The notes under the pieces are model-generated. The model made no database searches and was not told where the DNA came from. It saw nothing but the letters and a program-made list of their open reading frames with translations. Position numbers and translations under genes: made by a program. Of a stretch of DNA of 64,000 bases, positions 17,590 through 27,565 are shown one piece after another; within the stretch, counting starts at the first letter, position 1; each line of letters starts with the position of its first letter. The stretch covers positions 2,340,494-2,404,493 of the forward strand of contig NZ_CP048263.1 of the NCBI RefSeq assembly GCF_019469165.1, written 5' to 3'. The DNA comes from Gilliamella sp. ESL0443. Lineage in GTDB: Bacteria; Pseudomonadota; Gammaproteobacteria; Enterobacterales; Orbaceae.

Positions 17590-18972
17590 ATGAAGAATAA
17601 TACAGCACAATCACCAAATACATCAATGCAGATTGATAGTTCTTTATTACCCAAATCTAGCAAAGATCGAACTATGAATCCTTTAGCCTATTCTTTTATG
17701 TGGATTGGCGATGGCATGAATTTAGGTAATATGACCTTAGGTGCAAGCTTAGTTGTAGCTGGTGTTGCCACCATGAATATTTTCCAAACTTTTGCCGCAA
17801 CGTTAATTGCAATATTGATTATCACGACAATTTTTGTTTTTAATGATCGCTTAGGATATCGCACAGGTATTCCTTATGTGGTACAACTTCGCATGTCATT
17901 TGGTATAAAAGGCGCTATTATTTCTTCATTACTCCGCGGTATTCCTGCTATTGTTTGGTATGGATTTCAAAGTTGGATAGGTGCAACTGCGCTCAATGAA
18001 ATTATTAGAATATTATCTAATGGTGATTTTAATAATATATTTATCTGTTTTCTTATTTTACAATTTTTCCAAATCGCTTTGTCGCTTTATGGATTCCATG
18101 CAATAAAATGGGTAGAAACGTTAATTTCAATTGTTATTCTTTGTGCGTTAATTTATGTCTTTATTATATTACTCAATAATCATCAAGAGATTATTATAGA
18201 CAAATGGGTAAATACCGAAGGGACTTGGGGATTACCATTCTGCGGCTTCATTATGATGTTCTTAGGTAATTACGCTGCAATTTTTCTTAGTGCAGCTGAT
18301 TACTCACGAGAACTAAAAGCTGGTTTTAGTGATAGAAAAAGGGGGCTCCTCTATTTTCTACCAATTTTTGTTGCTTACGGTTTTATTATTACTATTGGTG
18401 TGATGTTAGCTTCAGTCACAGGTAACTCTAATCCAGTTAAAGCATTTGCGATTGTAGTAAATAATCCATATATCACCATCGTGGTATCATCCTTTATTGT
18501 ATTAGGCACCATTGCTGTAAATATCGTTGCTAATATCATCCCACCAGCTTACGTAATTACGTTATTAACAAAAGCTAAATATAAAGTAGCAGTAACCATT
18601 ACAGGATTATTAGCTATCGCTTCTTTTCCTTGGGTTCTTGTTCAGGATACCTCAGCAAAAGGATTAGGTTTATTTATTCTAATTTACTCCGCATTTTTGG
18701 GACCAATTGTGGCAATTTTGTTGGTGGAATACTATCTGTTACGTCGCCAAAAAATTGATGTAAATACACTATATGATAACAACGGTCAATTTGCTGGATT
18801 TAACCCCGCTGCTATTCTAGCGATGCTTATTGGATCAGCAGCTGCATTTTATGAAGTGAGCTTAACATGGATTGTCGGCTTTGTTGTTGGTGGTATAAGT
18901 TATATATTGCTCACTAAATTCTCATTTAAAAACTCACCTTTCAAAAAAGGGACAATATTTGAAAAAAAATAG
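17590..18972 (+). CDS. allW: NCS1-family allantoin permease
   Basis: The 460-residue protein has about twelve membrane segments and NCS1 hallmarks. N-terminal RTMNPLAYSFMWIGDGMNLGNM is followed by GYRTGIPYVVQLRMSFG, and AIVWYGFQSWIGA lies near residue 122. The family imports purine and pyrimidine-type bases, hydantoins and allantoin with sodium or protons. Its position directly after allB makes allantoin the likely substrate; the symbol follows the E. coli name for the allantoin permease (ybbW). AGGGAAGGAAAG precedes the ATG. No terminator is visible in the 34 bases before the converging flhA end. Confidence 0.9.
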   Translation: MKNNTAQSPNTSMQIDSSLLPKSSKDRTMNPLAYSFMWIGDGMNLGNMTLGASLVVAGVATMNIFQTFAATLIAILIITTIFVFNDRLGYRTGIPYVVQLRMSFGIKGAIISSLLRGIPAIVWYGFQSWIGATALNEIIRILSNGDFNNIFICFLILQFFQIALSLYGFHAIKWVETLISIVILCALIYVFIILLNNHQEIIIDKWVNTEGTWGLPFCGFIMMFLGNYAAIFLSAADYSRELKAGFSDRKRGLLYFLPIFVAYGFIITIGVMLASVTGNSNPVKAFAIVVNNPYITIVVSSFIVLGTIAVNIVANIIPPAYVITLLTKAKYKVAVTITGLLAIASFPWVLVQDTSAKGLGLFILIYSAFLGPIVAILLVEYYLLRRQKIDVNTLYDNNGQFAGFNPAAILAMLIGSAAAFYEVSLTWIVGFVVGGISYILLTKFSFKNSPFKKGTIFEKK

Positions 18973-19006
18973 ATTAAATGACGATCAATATTGTGCAGTA
19001 AATTTA

Positions 19007-21091
19007 TCATAATTCACTGCCAATTTGATATGTCACTTGGATCTTTCGGTTATCAGGTATTTCTAAATTAGATAACACAGCTAATTGAGGAAAATTAGGT
19101 CTTAAAAACTGGGAGAGCATAGCTCTTAATGTGTGATTAACCAATAAAACAGGCGGCGCTCCCATTGCATCTTGCTGATTTAATGCTTGTTTGAGTTGTT
19201 GAAGAATATGTTCTGCTAGTCCCGGTTCAACATTACTAGTATTTTGCAAAGCTTGCAGTAATATTCTTTCTAAATCAATATTTAATCCAATTACTCTTAT
19301 CGGTTCCGTCCCAGGAAACCATTGTTGGGTAATCACACGCCCTAGCGCTATTCTAACAATACTGAGTAAATGATAGGCATCATTTTGATTTGGTGCCTGT
19401 TCACAAATCGTCTCAATAATTGTGCGCATATCACGAATCGACACTTTTTCAGAAAGTAAGTTTTGTAGAATTTTATGAAAAGTAGTTAAAGGCACTACGT
19501 CAGGAATAAAATCTTCGACTAATTTAGGAATATCCTGCTTTATTCGATCCAATAATTCTTGTGTCTCTAATCGTCCCAATAAATCACTGGCAAATTGATG
19601 TAACAAATGATTGAAATGGGTGGCAATCATGGTACTAGTATCAACAACAGTGTAACCCAATATTTGTGCATTTTCTTTGTCATTTTCATCTATCCAAACA
19701 GCAGGTAAACCAAAAGCCGGCTCAATAGTTTCAATGCCTTCGATAGTTTCGGTTACTGTGCCGGGGTTGATCGCTAACCATTTATTATTCATTATTTCGC
19801 CTTGACCAATTTCACCACCTTTTATAAAAATTTTATATTGATAAGGTGATAACGAGAGATTATCGCGAATATGAACTTGAGGCGGTAAAAAGCCTAATGT
19901 TTGCGCAAACTTTTTACGCAAACTACGAATTCGACCAAGTAATTCACCATTTTGGTTTTGATCAACCATAGGAATGAGCCCGTATCCAACTTCCATCGCT
20001 AAGATATCTTCAATATTGACATCAGACCATGAAGCGTCAATATTTGTTGGCGCTGCAACACTTTTGGGTGGAGCGGCAACTGATTTCTCAACTTTCTTTT
20101 GTTTGGTTAACCACCAAGAAATTACTGATAATACCGCAGTAAACATTAAAAATACTAAATTTGGCATCCCTGGAATCAGTCCAAGCAGACCAATAACAAC
20201 CGCAGTTAAGATTAATACTTGAGGGTTATTAAATAACTGTTTAAGCATTTGGTCGCTAATGTTTTCTTGTGAGGTAACCCGAGTCACAATTACACCCGCA
20301 GCGGTAGAAATAATCAGTGAGGGAATTTGTGCAACTAGACCATCACCAATAGTCAATAATACATAGGTTTTACTCGCATCTGAAAATGTCATACCATGCT
20401 GCATTATCCCAACTAATAATCCACCAACAATAGTTATGGCCATTATTAGTAAACCAGCAATGGCATCACCACGTACAAACTTACTCGCACCATCCATTGA
20501 GCCATAAAAATCGGCTTCCTGAGTAACTTCCGCGCGCCGTGCTTTGGCTTCATCTTCACCAATTAATCCAGCATTGAGATCAGCATCGATTGCCATCTGC
20601 TTACCCGGCATACCATCCAATGCAAAGCGAGCACCAACTTCAGCTATCCTACCGGCACCTTTAGTGATTACCATGAAGTTGATAATCACTAAAATAATAA
20701 AGACAACAATACCAATAGCGAAATTACCGCCCACTAAAAAATGTCCAAAAGCCTCAATAACTCTACCTGCTGCATCACTACCAGTATGACCTTTTAACAG
20801 TACAACCCGAGTTGAAGCAACATTTAGAGATAGTCGTAATAACGTTGCAAAAAGCAGAACTGTAGGAAACGCTGCAAAATCTAAAACCCGCTTAGTAAAC
20901 AAGGCAACAATCAAAATAATAATTGATAATGCAATATTAAAAGTAAAAAACAGATCTAATATAAATGCAGGTAAAGGTAATACCATCATTGAAAGAATCA
21001 ATAAAATAAGCATTGGCCCTGTTAAAATTCGATAATGACCACTTTTAGATAGATTTACTGATAATAAATTGGCTAATTTTGATTTCATCAT
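19007..21091 (-). CDS. flhA: Flagellar export gate protein FlhA
   Basis: FlhA is the major inner-membrane export gate of the flagellar type III secretion system. About eight membrane segments occupy the N-terminal 340 residues, with the FHIPEP-type conserved cytoplasmic loop (KGAGRIAEVGARFALDGMPGKQMAIDADLNAG) near 150-180. The large C-terminal cytosolic domain that docks chaperone-substrate complexes follows. The 694 residues match the family length. It lies 12 bp after flhB on the same strand, as in enterobacteria, but here the pair is downstream of flgN. Confidence 0.97.
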   Translation of the reverse strand: MMKSKLANLLSVNLSKSGHYRILTGPMLILLILSMMVLPLPAFILDLFFTFNIALSIIILIVALFTKRVLDFAAFPTVLLFATLLRLSLNVASTRVVLLKGHTGSDAAGRVIEAFGHFLVGGNFAIGIVVFIILVIINFMVITKGAGRIAEVGARFALDGMPGKQMAIDADLNAGLIGEDEAKARRAEVTQEADFYGSMDGASKFVRGDAIAGLLIMAITIVGGLLVGIMQHGMTFSDASKTYVLLTIGDGLVAQIPSLIISTAAGVIVTRVTSQENISDQMLKQLFNNPQVLILTAVVIGLLGLIPGMPNLVFLMFTAVLSVISWWLTKQKKVEKSVAAPPKSVAAPTNIDASWSDVNIEDILAMEVGYGLIPMVDQNQNGELLGRIRSLRKKFAQTLGFLPPQVHIRDNLSLSPYQYKIFIKGGEIGQGEIMNNKWLAINPGTVTETIEGIETIEPAFGLPAVWIDENDKENAQILGYTVVDTSTMIATHFNHLLHQFASDLLGRLETQELLDRIKQDIPKLVEDFIPDVVPLTTFHKILQNLLSEKVSIRDMRTIIETICEQAPNQNDAYHLLSIVRIALGRVITQQWFPGTEPIRVIGLNIDLERILLQALQNTSNVEPGLAEHILQQLKQALNQQDAMGAPPVLLVNHTLRAMLSQFLRPNFPQLAVLSNLEIPDNRKIQVTYQIGSEL

Positions 21092-21103
21092 AGAGATTTA
21101 CTT

Positions 21104-22234
21104 TTACTCATTCACGGATAAAGATTCAGGGATCGGTATATTCGTTGGTTTTTGAGGCTTATCACCACCATGTTTATGCCAACGTTTTAATTGATAAACC
21201 CAGGCTAAAATTTGCGCAACGGCAGCATAGAGTTCGGCTGGAATGGTTTGTCCTATTTCACCATAGCGATATAAAGCCCGAGCGAGAGGGGGAGCCTCTA
21301 ATTGTGGAATGCGATGCTCTTGGGCAATTTCTTTAATTTTGATAGCGATATTGTCGGTACCTTTAGCTATCAGTTTAGGGGCAGACATAGTTTTATCATC
21401 ATATTGTAGTGCAACAGCATAATGAGTTGGGTTAGTGATAATAACATTGGCTTTTGGTACATCTTTCATCATTCGACGTCTTGCTATTGCTTGTTGCATC
21501 TGGCGAATGCGGCCTTTAATTTGTGGATTACCTTCTTGCTCCTTGAACTCGTCTTTAATCTCTTGTTTAGACATTCTTAATTTTTTTAAATTACTCCAGA
21601 TTTGATAAAAAATATCAAATCCAACCATAGGAATTAAAGCTAAAATAGTTAATATTCCTGAATAAATAAGCAGTTGCATAACGTTAGATAATGCACTATT
21701 TAAATACATATTTGGCAGCGAAAGCATATTTGGAAATTGATTGATTAGAAACAATGTCACGGCAAAACCGATTAAAACAACTTTAAGCAGGCTTTTAAAT
21801 AACTCTAAAAAAATTCGAATACTAAACATTCTTTTAAATCCGCTAATCGGATTCAATTTACCAAAATTGGGTTTAATTGATTGCAAACTAAAAAGTAAAC
21901 CACCAACTCCCATAGGTGCAATGATGGCAATAATGACTAATCCGAAAAAAATAGGTAAAATCGACCAAAATCCAGCGGTTAATAAATTAATTAAATTGAA
22001 AATAATTTGTTTATCATCATCTGTTCGGTATGCAACCAACATAGCGTGTTGAATAATTGTTTTTAAATTAGCAACAAAATGACTGCCCATCATCCAAAAT
22101 AATAGGATACTAACCAACAAAATAATTAACGATGTTAACTCGCGAGATCGTGGGATTTGTCCCTTTTCCTTGGCTTTTTTTAATTTGCTATCGGTGGGTT
22201 GTTCGCTTTTATCTAGATCACTATCATCAGCCAT
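21104..22234 (-). CDS. flhB: Flagellar export switch protein FlhB
   Basis: FlhB controls the switch from rod/hook to filament export. The 376-residue protein has four membrane segments (about 35-55, 90-115, 145-165 and 185-205). Its cytosolic domain carries the autocleavage site NPTH at 268-271, cut between Asn and Pro. A charged N-terminus (DDSDLDKSEQPTDSKLKKAKEKGQIPRS) is typical. It is the first gene of the flhBA pair; 137 bp separate it from flgN, so it may have its own class II promoter, which I could not identify with confidence. Confidence 0.97.
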   Translation of the reverse strand: MADDSDLDKSEQPTDSKLKKAKEKGQIPRSRELTSLIILLVSILLFWMMGSHFVANLKTIIQHAMLVAYRTDDDKQIIFNLINLLTAGFWSILPIFFGLVIIAIIAPMGVGGLLFSLQSIKPNFGKLNPISGFKRMFSIRIFLELFKSLLKVVLIGFAVTLFLINQFPNMLSLPNMYLNSALSNVMQLLIYSGILTILALIPMVGFDIFYQIWSNLKKLRMSKQEIKDEFKEQEGNPQIKGRIRQMQQAIARRRMMKDVPKANVIITNPTHYAVALQYDDKTMSAPKLIAKGTDNIAIKIKEIAQEHRIPQLEAPPLARALYRYGEIGQTIPAELYAAVAQILAWVYQLKRWHKHGGDKPQKPTNIPIPESLSVNE

Positions 22235-22371
22235 ATCTTCATTAAATCAATTTTATTGCCTAATTACCGTTTACAGCACAGTATGAACGCAACTTGAGAA
22301 AGTTATTGGCTTAATAAGACCCTAATTTAATAGTTATTTATCTCGTTTACCGTAAAACAACTTCAAAATGA

Positions 22372-22806
22372 TTAAACTTTAGCGCGTTTAGATGAAATAG
22401 TTTCTGGTTGTTGATAACCATTATGGGTATAAACAGCAGGATTATTCATGCTTTTCAAATAATCTATTGAATGTTGCGTTACGTTCATTCGATTTTGAAT
22501 AAGCACTCCGTTTTCCCGATTGATTTGAGCTAATCGCTGAGTCATTTTTGTGATAGCTTGCCATTTTAATGCTAACTCTTGTTTTTCACTATAAGGTGAC
22601 TGAATATTGCATTGCTGACTAACTTTTAGTCTTTTTTCATCCAGTAATTTTAACTCAATGAGTAATTGGCTTTTTTGGTTTATAATCTCACTCAATTGAT
22701 TTACTGAATTATTTTTAAATAATATTTGTTGTTCAGCTTCTAAAATATCTGACAGGGCTTGTAACATAACTGTTACATTATTAAAAATGTTATCTAATTC
22801 TAACAT
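22372..22806 (-). CDS. flgN: Flagellar chaperone FlgN for FlgK and FlgL
   Basis: This 144-residue, largely helical cytosolic protein has the FlgN pattern: an N-terminal helix with repeated LEAEQQILFKNN and NQKSQLLIELKLLDEKR, then TQRLAQINRENGVLIQNRMNVTQHSIDYL. FlgN escorts the hook-filament junction proteins to the export gate. It lies 22 bp after flgM on the same strand, the standard flgMN arrangement, and is served by the sigma-28 promoter before flgM. Confidence 0.88.
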   Translation of the reverse strand: MLELDNIFNNVTVMLQALSDILEAEQQILFKNNSVNQLSEIINQKSQLLIELKLLDEKRLKVSQQCNIQSPYSEKQELALKWQAITKMTQRLAQINRENGVLIQNRMNVTQHSIDYLKSMNNPAVYTHNGYQQPETISSKRAKV

Positions 22807-22828
22807 GACGACATTCCTTCAAAATCAA

Positions 22829-23116
22829 TTAGATTTCAATATTTTCAAAAGTTTGCTTAATAATTTCATCGGCAATTTTATTTGGATTGATCACTAATCT
22901 ACCTTCAGTAATGGCCTGTTTTATCTTTTCAATTTTACTAATATCGATATCATTTTCAGTTGAATGCAACATTGCTATAGTATTTTGGCTTAACTTAACA
23001 TTTAACGTTAAGTTACTTGAGTTTTGCACAGATGCATTAGTTTTTTTATTTTGCTCATTTATACGATTAAGTACCCCTGATACGGCGGTAACCATTTTTG
23101 TTGCATCTATACTCAT
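22829..23116 (-). CDS. flgM: Anti-sigma-28 factor FlgM
   Basis: FlgM binds FliA and blocks late flagellar transcription until it is exported through the completed hook. The 95-residue protein has the disordered polar N-terminal half (NRINEQNKKTNASVQNSS). The C-terminal sigma-binding helices include DISKIEKIKQAITEGRLVINPNKIADEII, the most conserved FlgM region. A sigma-28 promoter with a perfect -10 lies about 45 bp upstream, so FlgM is made together with its own target's regulon. Confidence 0.93.
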   Translation of the reverse strand: MSIDATKMVTAVSGVLNRINEQNKKTNASVQNSSNLTLNVKLSQNTIAMLHSTENDIDISKIEKIKQAITEGRLVINPNKIADEIIKQTFENIEI

Positions 23117-23164
23117 AAAATTCCTTCAATTAACGTTGAGGTTTATAGGGGAGGTTTAATCTAA

Positions 23165-23191
23165 TTATCGGCAAAAATCAGAAAATCATTA
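23165..23191 (-). promoter_or_regulatory. Sigma-28 promoter of flgM-flgN
   Basis: On the minus strand: -35 TAATGATT (two mismatches to TAAAGTTT), 11-base spacer, -10 GCCGATAA (perfect). It fits between the end of flgA and the start of flgM. Confidence 0.8.
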
Positions 23192-23194
23192 ATT

Positions 23195-23857
23195 TTATTT
23201 GTTTAAAATTGTGATACCTTTTTCTGTAACAACACCCTGAACAATATTGCCTGTATTAAGTTTGATATTTATTAATTCACCCAAGGCACCATTGCTTAGT
23301 GTTTTGCCATTAGCAGCAATTGAATATCCCTCACCATTAACAATTACTTTTACTGTTTGACCTGCTTTAACATGCCAATTTTTCTGTAACATTGAATTTT
23401 TAATAGGCTCACCATTATTAATATTTCTTAAAGCAATATGATTGATAACCTCTGATTTATTCAAAATTACAGCAGGTGGTAATTTATCTAACCGCCCAGA
23501 TTGCATTTTCACTTGCTGCTCTGTCATTAATGTTCCTGCACTTATCGGCTGATTCGCCATAACATAACTCCCAGTAACAGCAACATAAACTTGAATATAT
23601 TTAGTAATGTTTTCACATTTAGCAGTAATAGTTAAATTACCCCACTGCTTATTTTTATTTAAAATCGCAAATGTTGGTGAATCACAATTTAACTGAGGTT
23701 TCAAAGTGAGGTAATCAATAGCAATATTATCAATATTAGCTTCGCTAATTTGTTGATAGATTAGATTGCTAATCTGTTTTTCCATTGAGTTAGCCAAAGC
23801 TATTTTTGAGCTACACAACACACCTAAAAGGCTTATATATTTTATAAACTGAGACAT
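23195..23857 (-). CDS. flgA: Flagellar P-ring assembly chaperone FlgA
   Basis: FlgA is a periplasmic chaperone for polymerisation of FlgI into the P ring. The 220-residue precursor has a signal peptide (about residues 1-22, ending at ALANS). An SAF-type domain follows, with QPISAGTLMTEQQVKMQSGRL, and the C-terminal ChapFlgA region contains VKAGQTVKVIVNGEGYSIAANGKTLSNGALGE. It is divergent from flgB and followed by flgM, the same order as in E. coli. Confidence 0.94.
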   Translation of the reverse strand: MSQFIKYISLLGVLCSSKIALANSMEKQISNLIYQQISEANIDNIAIDYLTLKPQLNCDSPTFAILNKNKQWGNLTITAKCENITKYIQVYVAVTGSYVMANQPISAGTLMTEQQVKMQSGRLDKLPPAVILNKSEVINHIALRNINNGEPIKNSMLQKNWHVKAGQTVKVIVNGEGYSIAANGKTLSNGALGELINIKLNTGNIVQGVVTEKGITILNK

Positions 23858-24007
23858 ATTTGTTCACAACATTATTGGTAACTAAATTTTACTTTATCAG
23901 CTAATTTATTGAATGTTGAAATAAGGGCAATTTTTATCGTTATTTATACGATGATTTTTTTTTGATTTGCTTAAAATTCTCTACATAAAAAAAGATGAGA
24001 TGATTTT

Positions 24008-24412
24008 ATGCTAAATAAATTAGATACTTTTGTTAACTTTCATCAACAAGCATTAAATGTTCGTGAAAAACGACAAAATATACTTGCGACCAATATTGCC
24101 AATAGTGATACGCCTAATTATCAAGCTAGAGATATTGATTTTAATATTGAATTAAAAAAAGCTATCAATAATCAACATACGCTTAATAATATAAAACTTA
24201 ATATAACATCAGCAAAGCATATCCAAACCATCGGCTCAGCTGATTATCAACTTCTGTATCGCATTCCTTATCAATCATCTGCTGATGGTAATACTGTTGA
24301 AATGGATCAAGAAAGAACAGCCTTTATGGATAACAGTATCCATTATCAAAGTAATTTAACATTTTTAGGTGAACAATTTAAAAATGTAGTATCTGTATTG
24401 CAGCAAGGATAA
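24008..24412 (+). CDS. flgB: Flagellar proximal rod protein FlgB
   Basis: FlgB forms the lowest part of the rod next to FliE. The 134 residues contain the conserved N-terminal rod motif [24 protein letters not shown] (about residues 22-45) and a C-terminal helix. It is the first gene of the long flgBCDEFGHIJ run, 150 bp from divergent flgA; the gap should hold class II promoters for both directions. Spacing to flgC is 5 bp. Confidence 0.96.
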   Translation: MLNKLDTFVNFHQQALNVREKRQNILATNIANSDTPNYQARDIDFNIELKKAINNQHTLNNIKLNITSAKHIQTIGSADYQLLYRIPYQSSADGNTVEMDQERTAFMDNSIHYQSNLTFLGEQFKNVVSVLQQG

Positions 24413-24417
24413 CCATT

Positions 24418-24822
24418 ATGAGCTTCTCTATTTTTTCTATCTCTGGTTCTGCTTTAATGGCACAAACTCAACGAATGAATGTTAGTGCGAGTAATTTAGC
24501 AAATGCTGATAGTGTTACAAGTACTTCAGGTCAAGCTTATCGAGCTAAACAAGTTATTTTCCAAGTCGATGATAATAATTATCCCAATAGCGTAGCTGGA
24601 GTAAAAGTATCTGAGGTCATCGAAGACCCATCACCAATGAATTTAGTCTATGACCCTAAGCACCCTTTAGCTGATGAGAAAGGTTACATTCAAAAACCTA
24701 ATGTAGATGTAGTGGCAGAGATGGTCAATACCATTTCAGCATCTCGTAGCTACCAAGCAAATGTGGAAGTCATTAATACCGTAAAAAGCTTAATGCTTAA
24801 AACACTTACCTTAGGGCAATAA
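24418..24822 (+). CDS. flgC: Flagellar proximal rod protein FlgC
   Basis: FlgC is a proximal rod subunit. It has the N-terminal rod motif [16 protein letters not shown] and the C-terminal [33 protein letters not shown] signature typical of the rod/hook family. Its 134 residues equal the enterobacterial length. It sits in the flgB-J operon, 13 bp before flgD. Confidence 0.97.
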   Translation: MSFSIFSISGSALMAQTQRMNVSASNLANADSVTSTSGQAYRAKQVIFQVDDNNYPNSVAGVKVSEVIEDPSPMNLVYDPKHPLADEKGYIQKPNVDVVAEMVNTISASRSYQANVEVINTVKSLMLKTLTLGQ

Positions 24823-24835
24823 AGGGGCTTAATTC

Positions 24836-25555
24836 ATGGGTATTTCGAATGTACCAGTTTCAGAATCGTCAAATATGGCTAGTCCACAAGCAGTGAGGAA
24901 AGGTTCATCTGATGGTAATTCTAGTCAGGAATTACAAGATAACTTTTTAACATTACTTATTGCCCAAATGAAGAATCAAGATCCAACTAATCCAATGGAT
25001 AATAGTCAGTTAACCTCGCAATTGGCGCAAATTAATACATTAGCAGGCATTGAACGACTTAATACAACGTTAGGTATGGTTTCAGGCCAGATTGACGATA
25101 GTTTATCAGTCAACGCGAGCAATATGATTGGTAAAGGCGTTATGGTTCCTGGTAATAAAATATTAGTCGCAACTTCAGAAATAGATGGTTCAAAAAGTGA
25201 TAAAGAGACCATTACTACGCCGTTTGGTTTTGAACTTATGCGTGATGCTGATTCGGTTGTTATCACCATAAAAGATGAAAATGGTAATGTTGTACGAGAA
25301 GTCGATCTTGGATCCATCCCGGCTGGTGTCAGCTCTTTTACTTGGGATGGAGAACTTAACGATGGAACTTTAGCTCCAGATGGTAGCTACACGTTTTCAG
25401 TTAATGCTACTTACGAGGGGCAAAAAGTCACATCAACACCATTAGCTTACTCTGTTGTTTACGGAGTAATTAATAGCAAAGTTAATAATAAAGTATTACT
25501 TGATTTAGGGATACTTGGTTCAATTAGTATTGACGAAGTGCGTCAAATTCTTTAA
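24836..25555 (+). CDS. flgD: Flagellar hook cap/assembly protein FlgD
   Basis: FlgD forms the cap under which hook subunits polymerise and is later discarded. The N-terminal signature NFLTLLIAQMKNQDPTNPMDNSQLTSQLAQI (about 36-66) is followed by a FlgD Ig-like domain with TWDGELNDGTLAPDGSYTF. The 239 residues are normal. It is positioned before flgE in the operon. Confidence 0.97.
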   Translation: MGISNVPVSESSNMASPQAVRKGSSDGNSSQELQDNFLTLLIAQMKNQDPTNPMDNSQLTSQLAQINTLAGIERLNTTLGMVSGQIDDSLSVNASNMIGKGVMVPGNKILVATSEIDGSKSDKETITTPFGFELMRDADSVVITIKDENGNVVREVDLGSIPAGVSSFTWDGELNDGTLAPDGSYTFSVNATYEGQKVTSTPLAYSVVYGVINSKVNNKVLLDLGILGSISIDEVRQIL

Positions 25556-25571
25556 AGGGGAATAAGTTTAT

Positions 25572-26783
25572 ATGGGATTTTCTCAAGCAATCAGTGGTAT
25601 GAATGCCGCTTCTAAACAATTAGATGTTATTGGTAATAATATTGCCAATTCTGCAACAGTTGGCTTTAAAAGTGCTAGTATTTCATTTGCTGATATCTAT
25701 GCCGGTTCAAAAGTAGGAATGGGTGTTAAAGTTGCTGCTGTTATGCAAAATTTTAATGACGGCACAACAACTTCAACCAACAACAGTTTAGATGTAGCGA
25801 TTTCAGGTAATGGATTTTTCAGATTAGTTGATAGTAGTGGACAAATCTACTATACCCGTAATGGTCAGTTTCAATTAGATGCTGAACGTAATATCGTATC
25901 TGCTGACGGTTTCAATTTGACTGGTTATCTTGCGACAGGTACTCCACCACAAATTCAACAAGGTTCAGCACCTGGTCCATTAAAAATTTCACAAGAAATG
26001 TTAAATGCATCAGCAACCAATAAAGCTGCTTTGCAAACAAATCTAAATTCAAATAGTAAAGTTCCTGAAAAACAACCGATTAATGCAACAGATGCTGACA
26101 CATTTAATTATTCAACCACTATCACCACTTATGATTCATTAGGTAATCAACGCAATGTTCAGCTTTTTTATGTAAAAACAGCAGATAACCAATGGGATGT
26201 TCATTACCTTGATAGTAGCGATCCTAATGCAACCCTACAAGCATTAGGAAAAATGGAATTTGATTCATCAGGCAAATTAATCAGCGATCCCGAAATGACT
26301 ATCAATATTAATGGCATAAATGGATCAGAAGATAATAGCTTTACATTATCACTTGCAAACAGTACGCAACAAAATATGGGTAAAGAAGTCGGTAGCATAA
26401 AAACGCCTATCGTAGATGGTTATGCAGCAGGTGATTTAGTTGGTTATAGTATTAACAATGACGGCACTATTTATGGTGTTTATTCCAACCAACAAACCAT
26501 GTTATTAGGTCAAATTGCCATGGCTGATTTTGCCAATGTTAATGGATTAGAGTCAGCAGGGAATAATAACTGGCGTTCAACACTTAATTCTGGTGGTGAA
26601 GTATTAGGCTCAGCCAATACAGGTACTTTTGGATCATTAGCCAGTGGTGCCGTTGAATCATCTAATGTCGATATGAGCCAAGAATTAGTCAATATGATTG
26701 TTGCTCAACGTAATTATCAATCTAATTCTCAAACCATTAAGACACAAGATCAAATTCTTAATACATTAGTTAATTTGAGATAA
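25572..26783 (+). CDS. flgE: Flagellar hook protein FlgE
   Basis: FlgE is the subunit of the flexible hook. The N-terminal MNAASKQLDVIGNNIANSATVGFKS and C-terminal SNVDMSQELVNMIVAQRNYQSNSQTIKTQDQILNTLVNLR helices form the D0/D1 core. Between them lie the FlgE D1/D2 domains with VDSSGQIYYTRNGQF. The 403 residues match enterobacterial FlgE. AAGGGG precedes the start. Confidence 0.97.
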   Translation: MGFSQAISGMNAASKQLDVIGNNIANSATVGFKSASISFADIYAGSKVGMGVKVAAVMQNFNDGTTTSTNNSLDVAISGNGFFRLVDSSGQIYYTRNGQFQLDAERNIVSADGFNLTGYLATGTPPQIQQGSAPGPLKISQEMLNASATNKAALQTNLNSNSKVPEKQPINATDADTFNYSTTITTYDSLGNQRNVQLFYVKTADNQWDVHYLDSSDPNATLQALGKMEFDSSGKLISDPEMTININGINGSEDNSFTLSLANSTQQNMGKEVGSIKTPIVDGYAAGDLVGYSINNDGTIYGVYSNQQTMLLGQIAMADFANVNGLESAGNNNWRSTLNSGGEVLGSANTGTFGSLASGAVESSNVDMSQELVNMIVAQRNYQSNSQTIKTQDQILNTLVNLR

Positions 26784-26797
26784 TTTAAGGAATATTT

Positions 26798-27547
26798 ATG
26801 GATCGCGTTATTTATACTGCCATGTCTGGTGCAAGCCAAACATTAAATCAACAATCCATAACCAGTCATAATTTAGCTAATGTATCAACAGTAGGCTTTC
26901 GTGCTCAATTAGCGGCAATGAAAGCCGTTCCTATTGTGGGTAATAGTATGCCAACAAGGACCATGGTTGCAGCAACCACGCCTACCTATGATTCAACAAT
27001 GGGTGCATTTAATTACACTGGGCGAGATTTAGACGTTGCTTTATCAGAAGATGATTGGCTAGCTGTACAATTAGCTGATGGTAGTGAAGCATATACCCGT
27101 AATGGTGCCATTCAAATTGATGAAAATGGCACGCTTAATATCCAAGGTCATCCATTACTTGGTGATAATGGCGTATTAACAGTTCCTCAGCGTTCACAGG
27201 TTAGTATCAGTGCCGACGGAACTTTATCAGCGTTAGGTGCAGGTGATAAACGCACAACCATTGCTCAAGTTGGAAAAATAAAGAAAGTTCACCTTGAACC
27301 TAATGAGTTGGTACGTGGCGATGACGGTTTTTTTCATGCAACACCTGTTAACAATCGTGGTGCAGTATTACAAGATAATCCTAACGCAAAACTGATGTCT
27401 GGAGTATTAGAAGGCAGTAATGTTAATCCTGTTACTGCAATGGTGAATTTGATTAGCCATTCTCGTCAATTTGAAATGCAGATGAAGCAAATTACTACAG
27501 CAGATGAAAATGCACAAAGAGCCAATCAAATATTATCGTTAACATAA
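26798..27547 (+). CDS. flgF: Flagellar proximal rod protein FlgF
   Basis: FlgF is a proximal rod subunit connecting to FlgG. The 249-residue sequence starts with SGASQTLNQQSITSHNLANVSTVGFRAQL and ends with LEGSNVNPVTAMVNLISHSRQFEMQMKQI, the family signatures. It follows flgE after 14 bp and precedes flgG after 18 bp. Confidence 0.96.
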   Translation: MDRVIYTAMSGASQTLNQQSITSHNLANVSTVGFRAQLAAMKAVPIVGNSMPTRTMVAATTPTYDSTMGAFNYTGRDLDVALSEDDWLAVQLADGSEAYTRNGAIQIDENGTLNIQGHPLLGDNGVLTVPQRSQVSISADGTLSALGAGDKRTTIAQVGKIKKVHLEPNELVRGDDGFFHATPVNNRGAVLQDNPNAKLMSGVLEGSNVNPVTAMVNLISHSRQFEMQMKQITTADENAQRANQILSLT

Positions 27548-27565
27548 TTAAAATAGGAAAAAGCA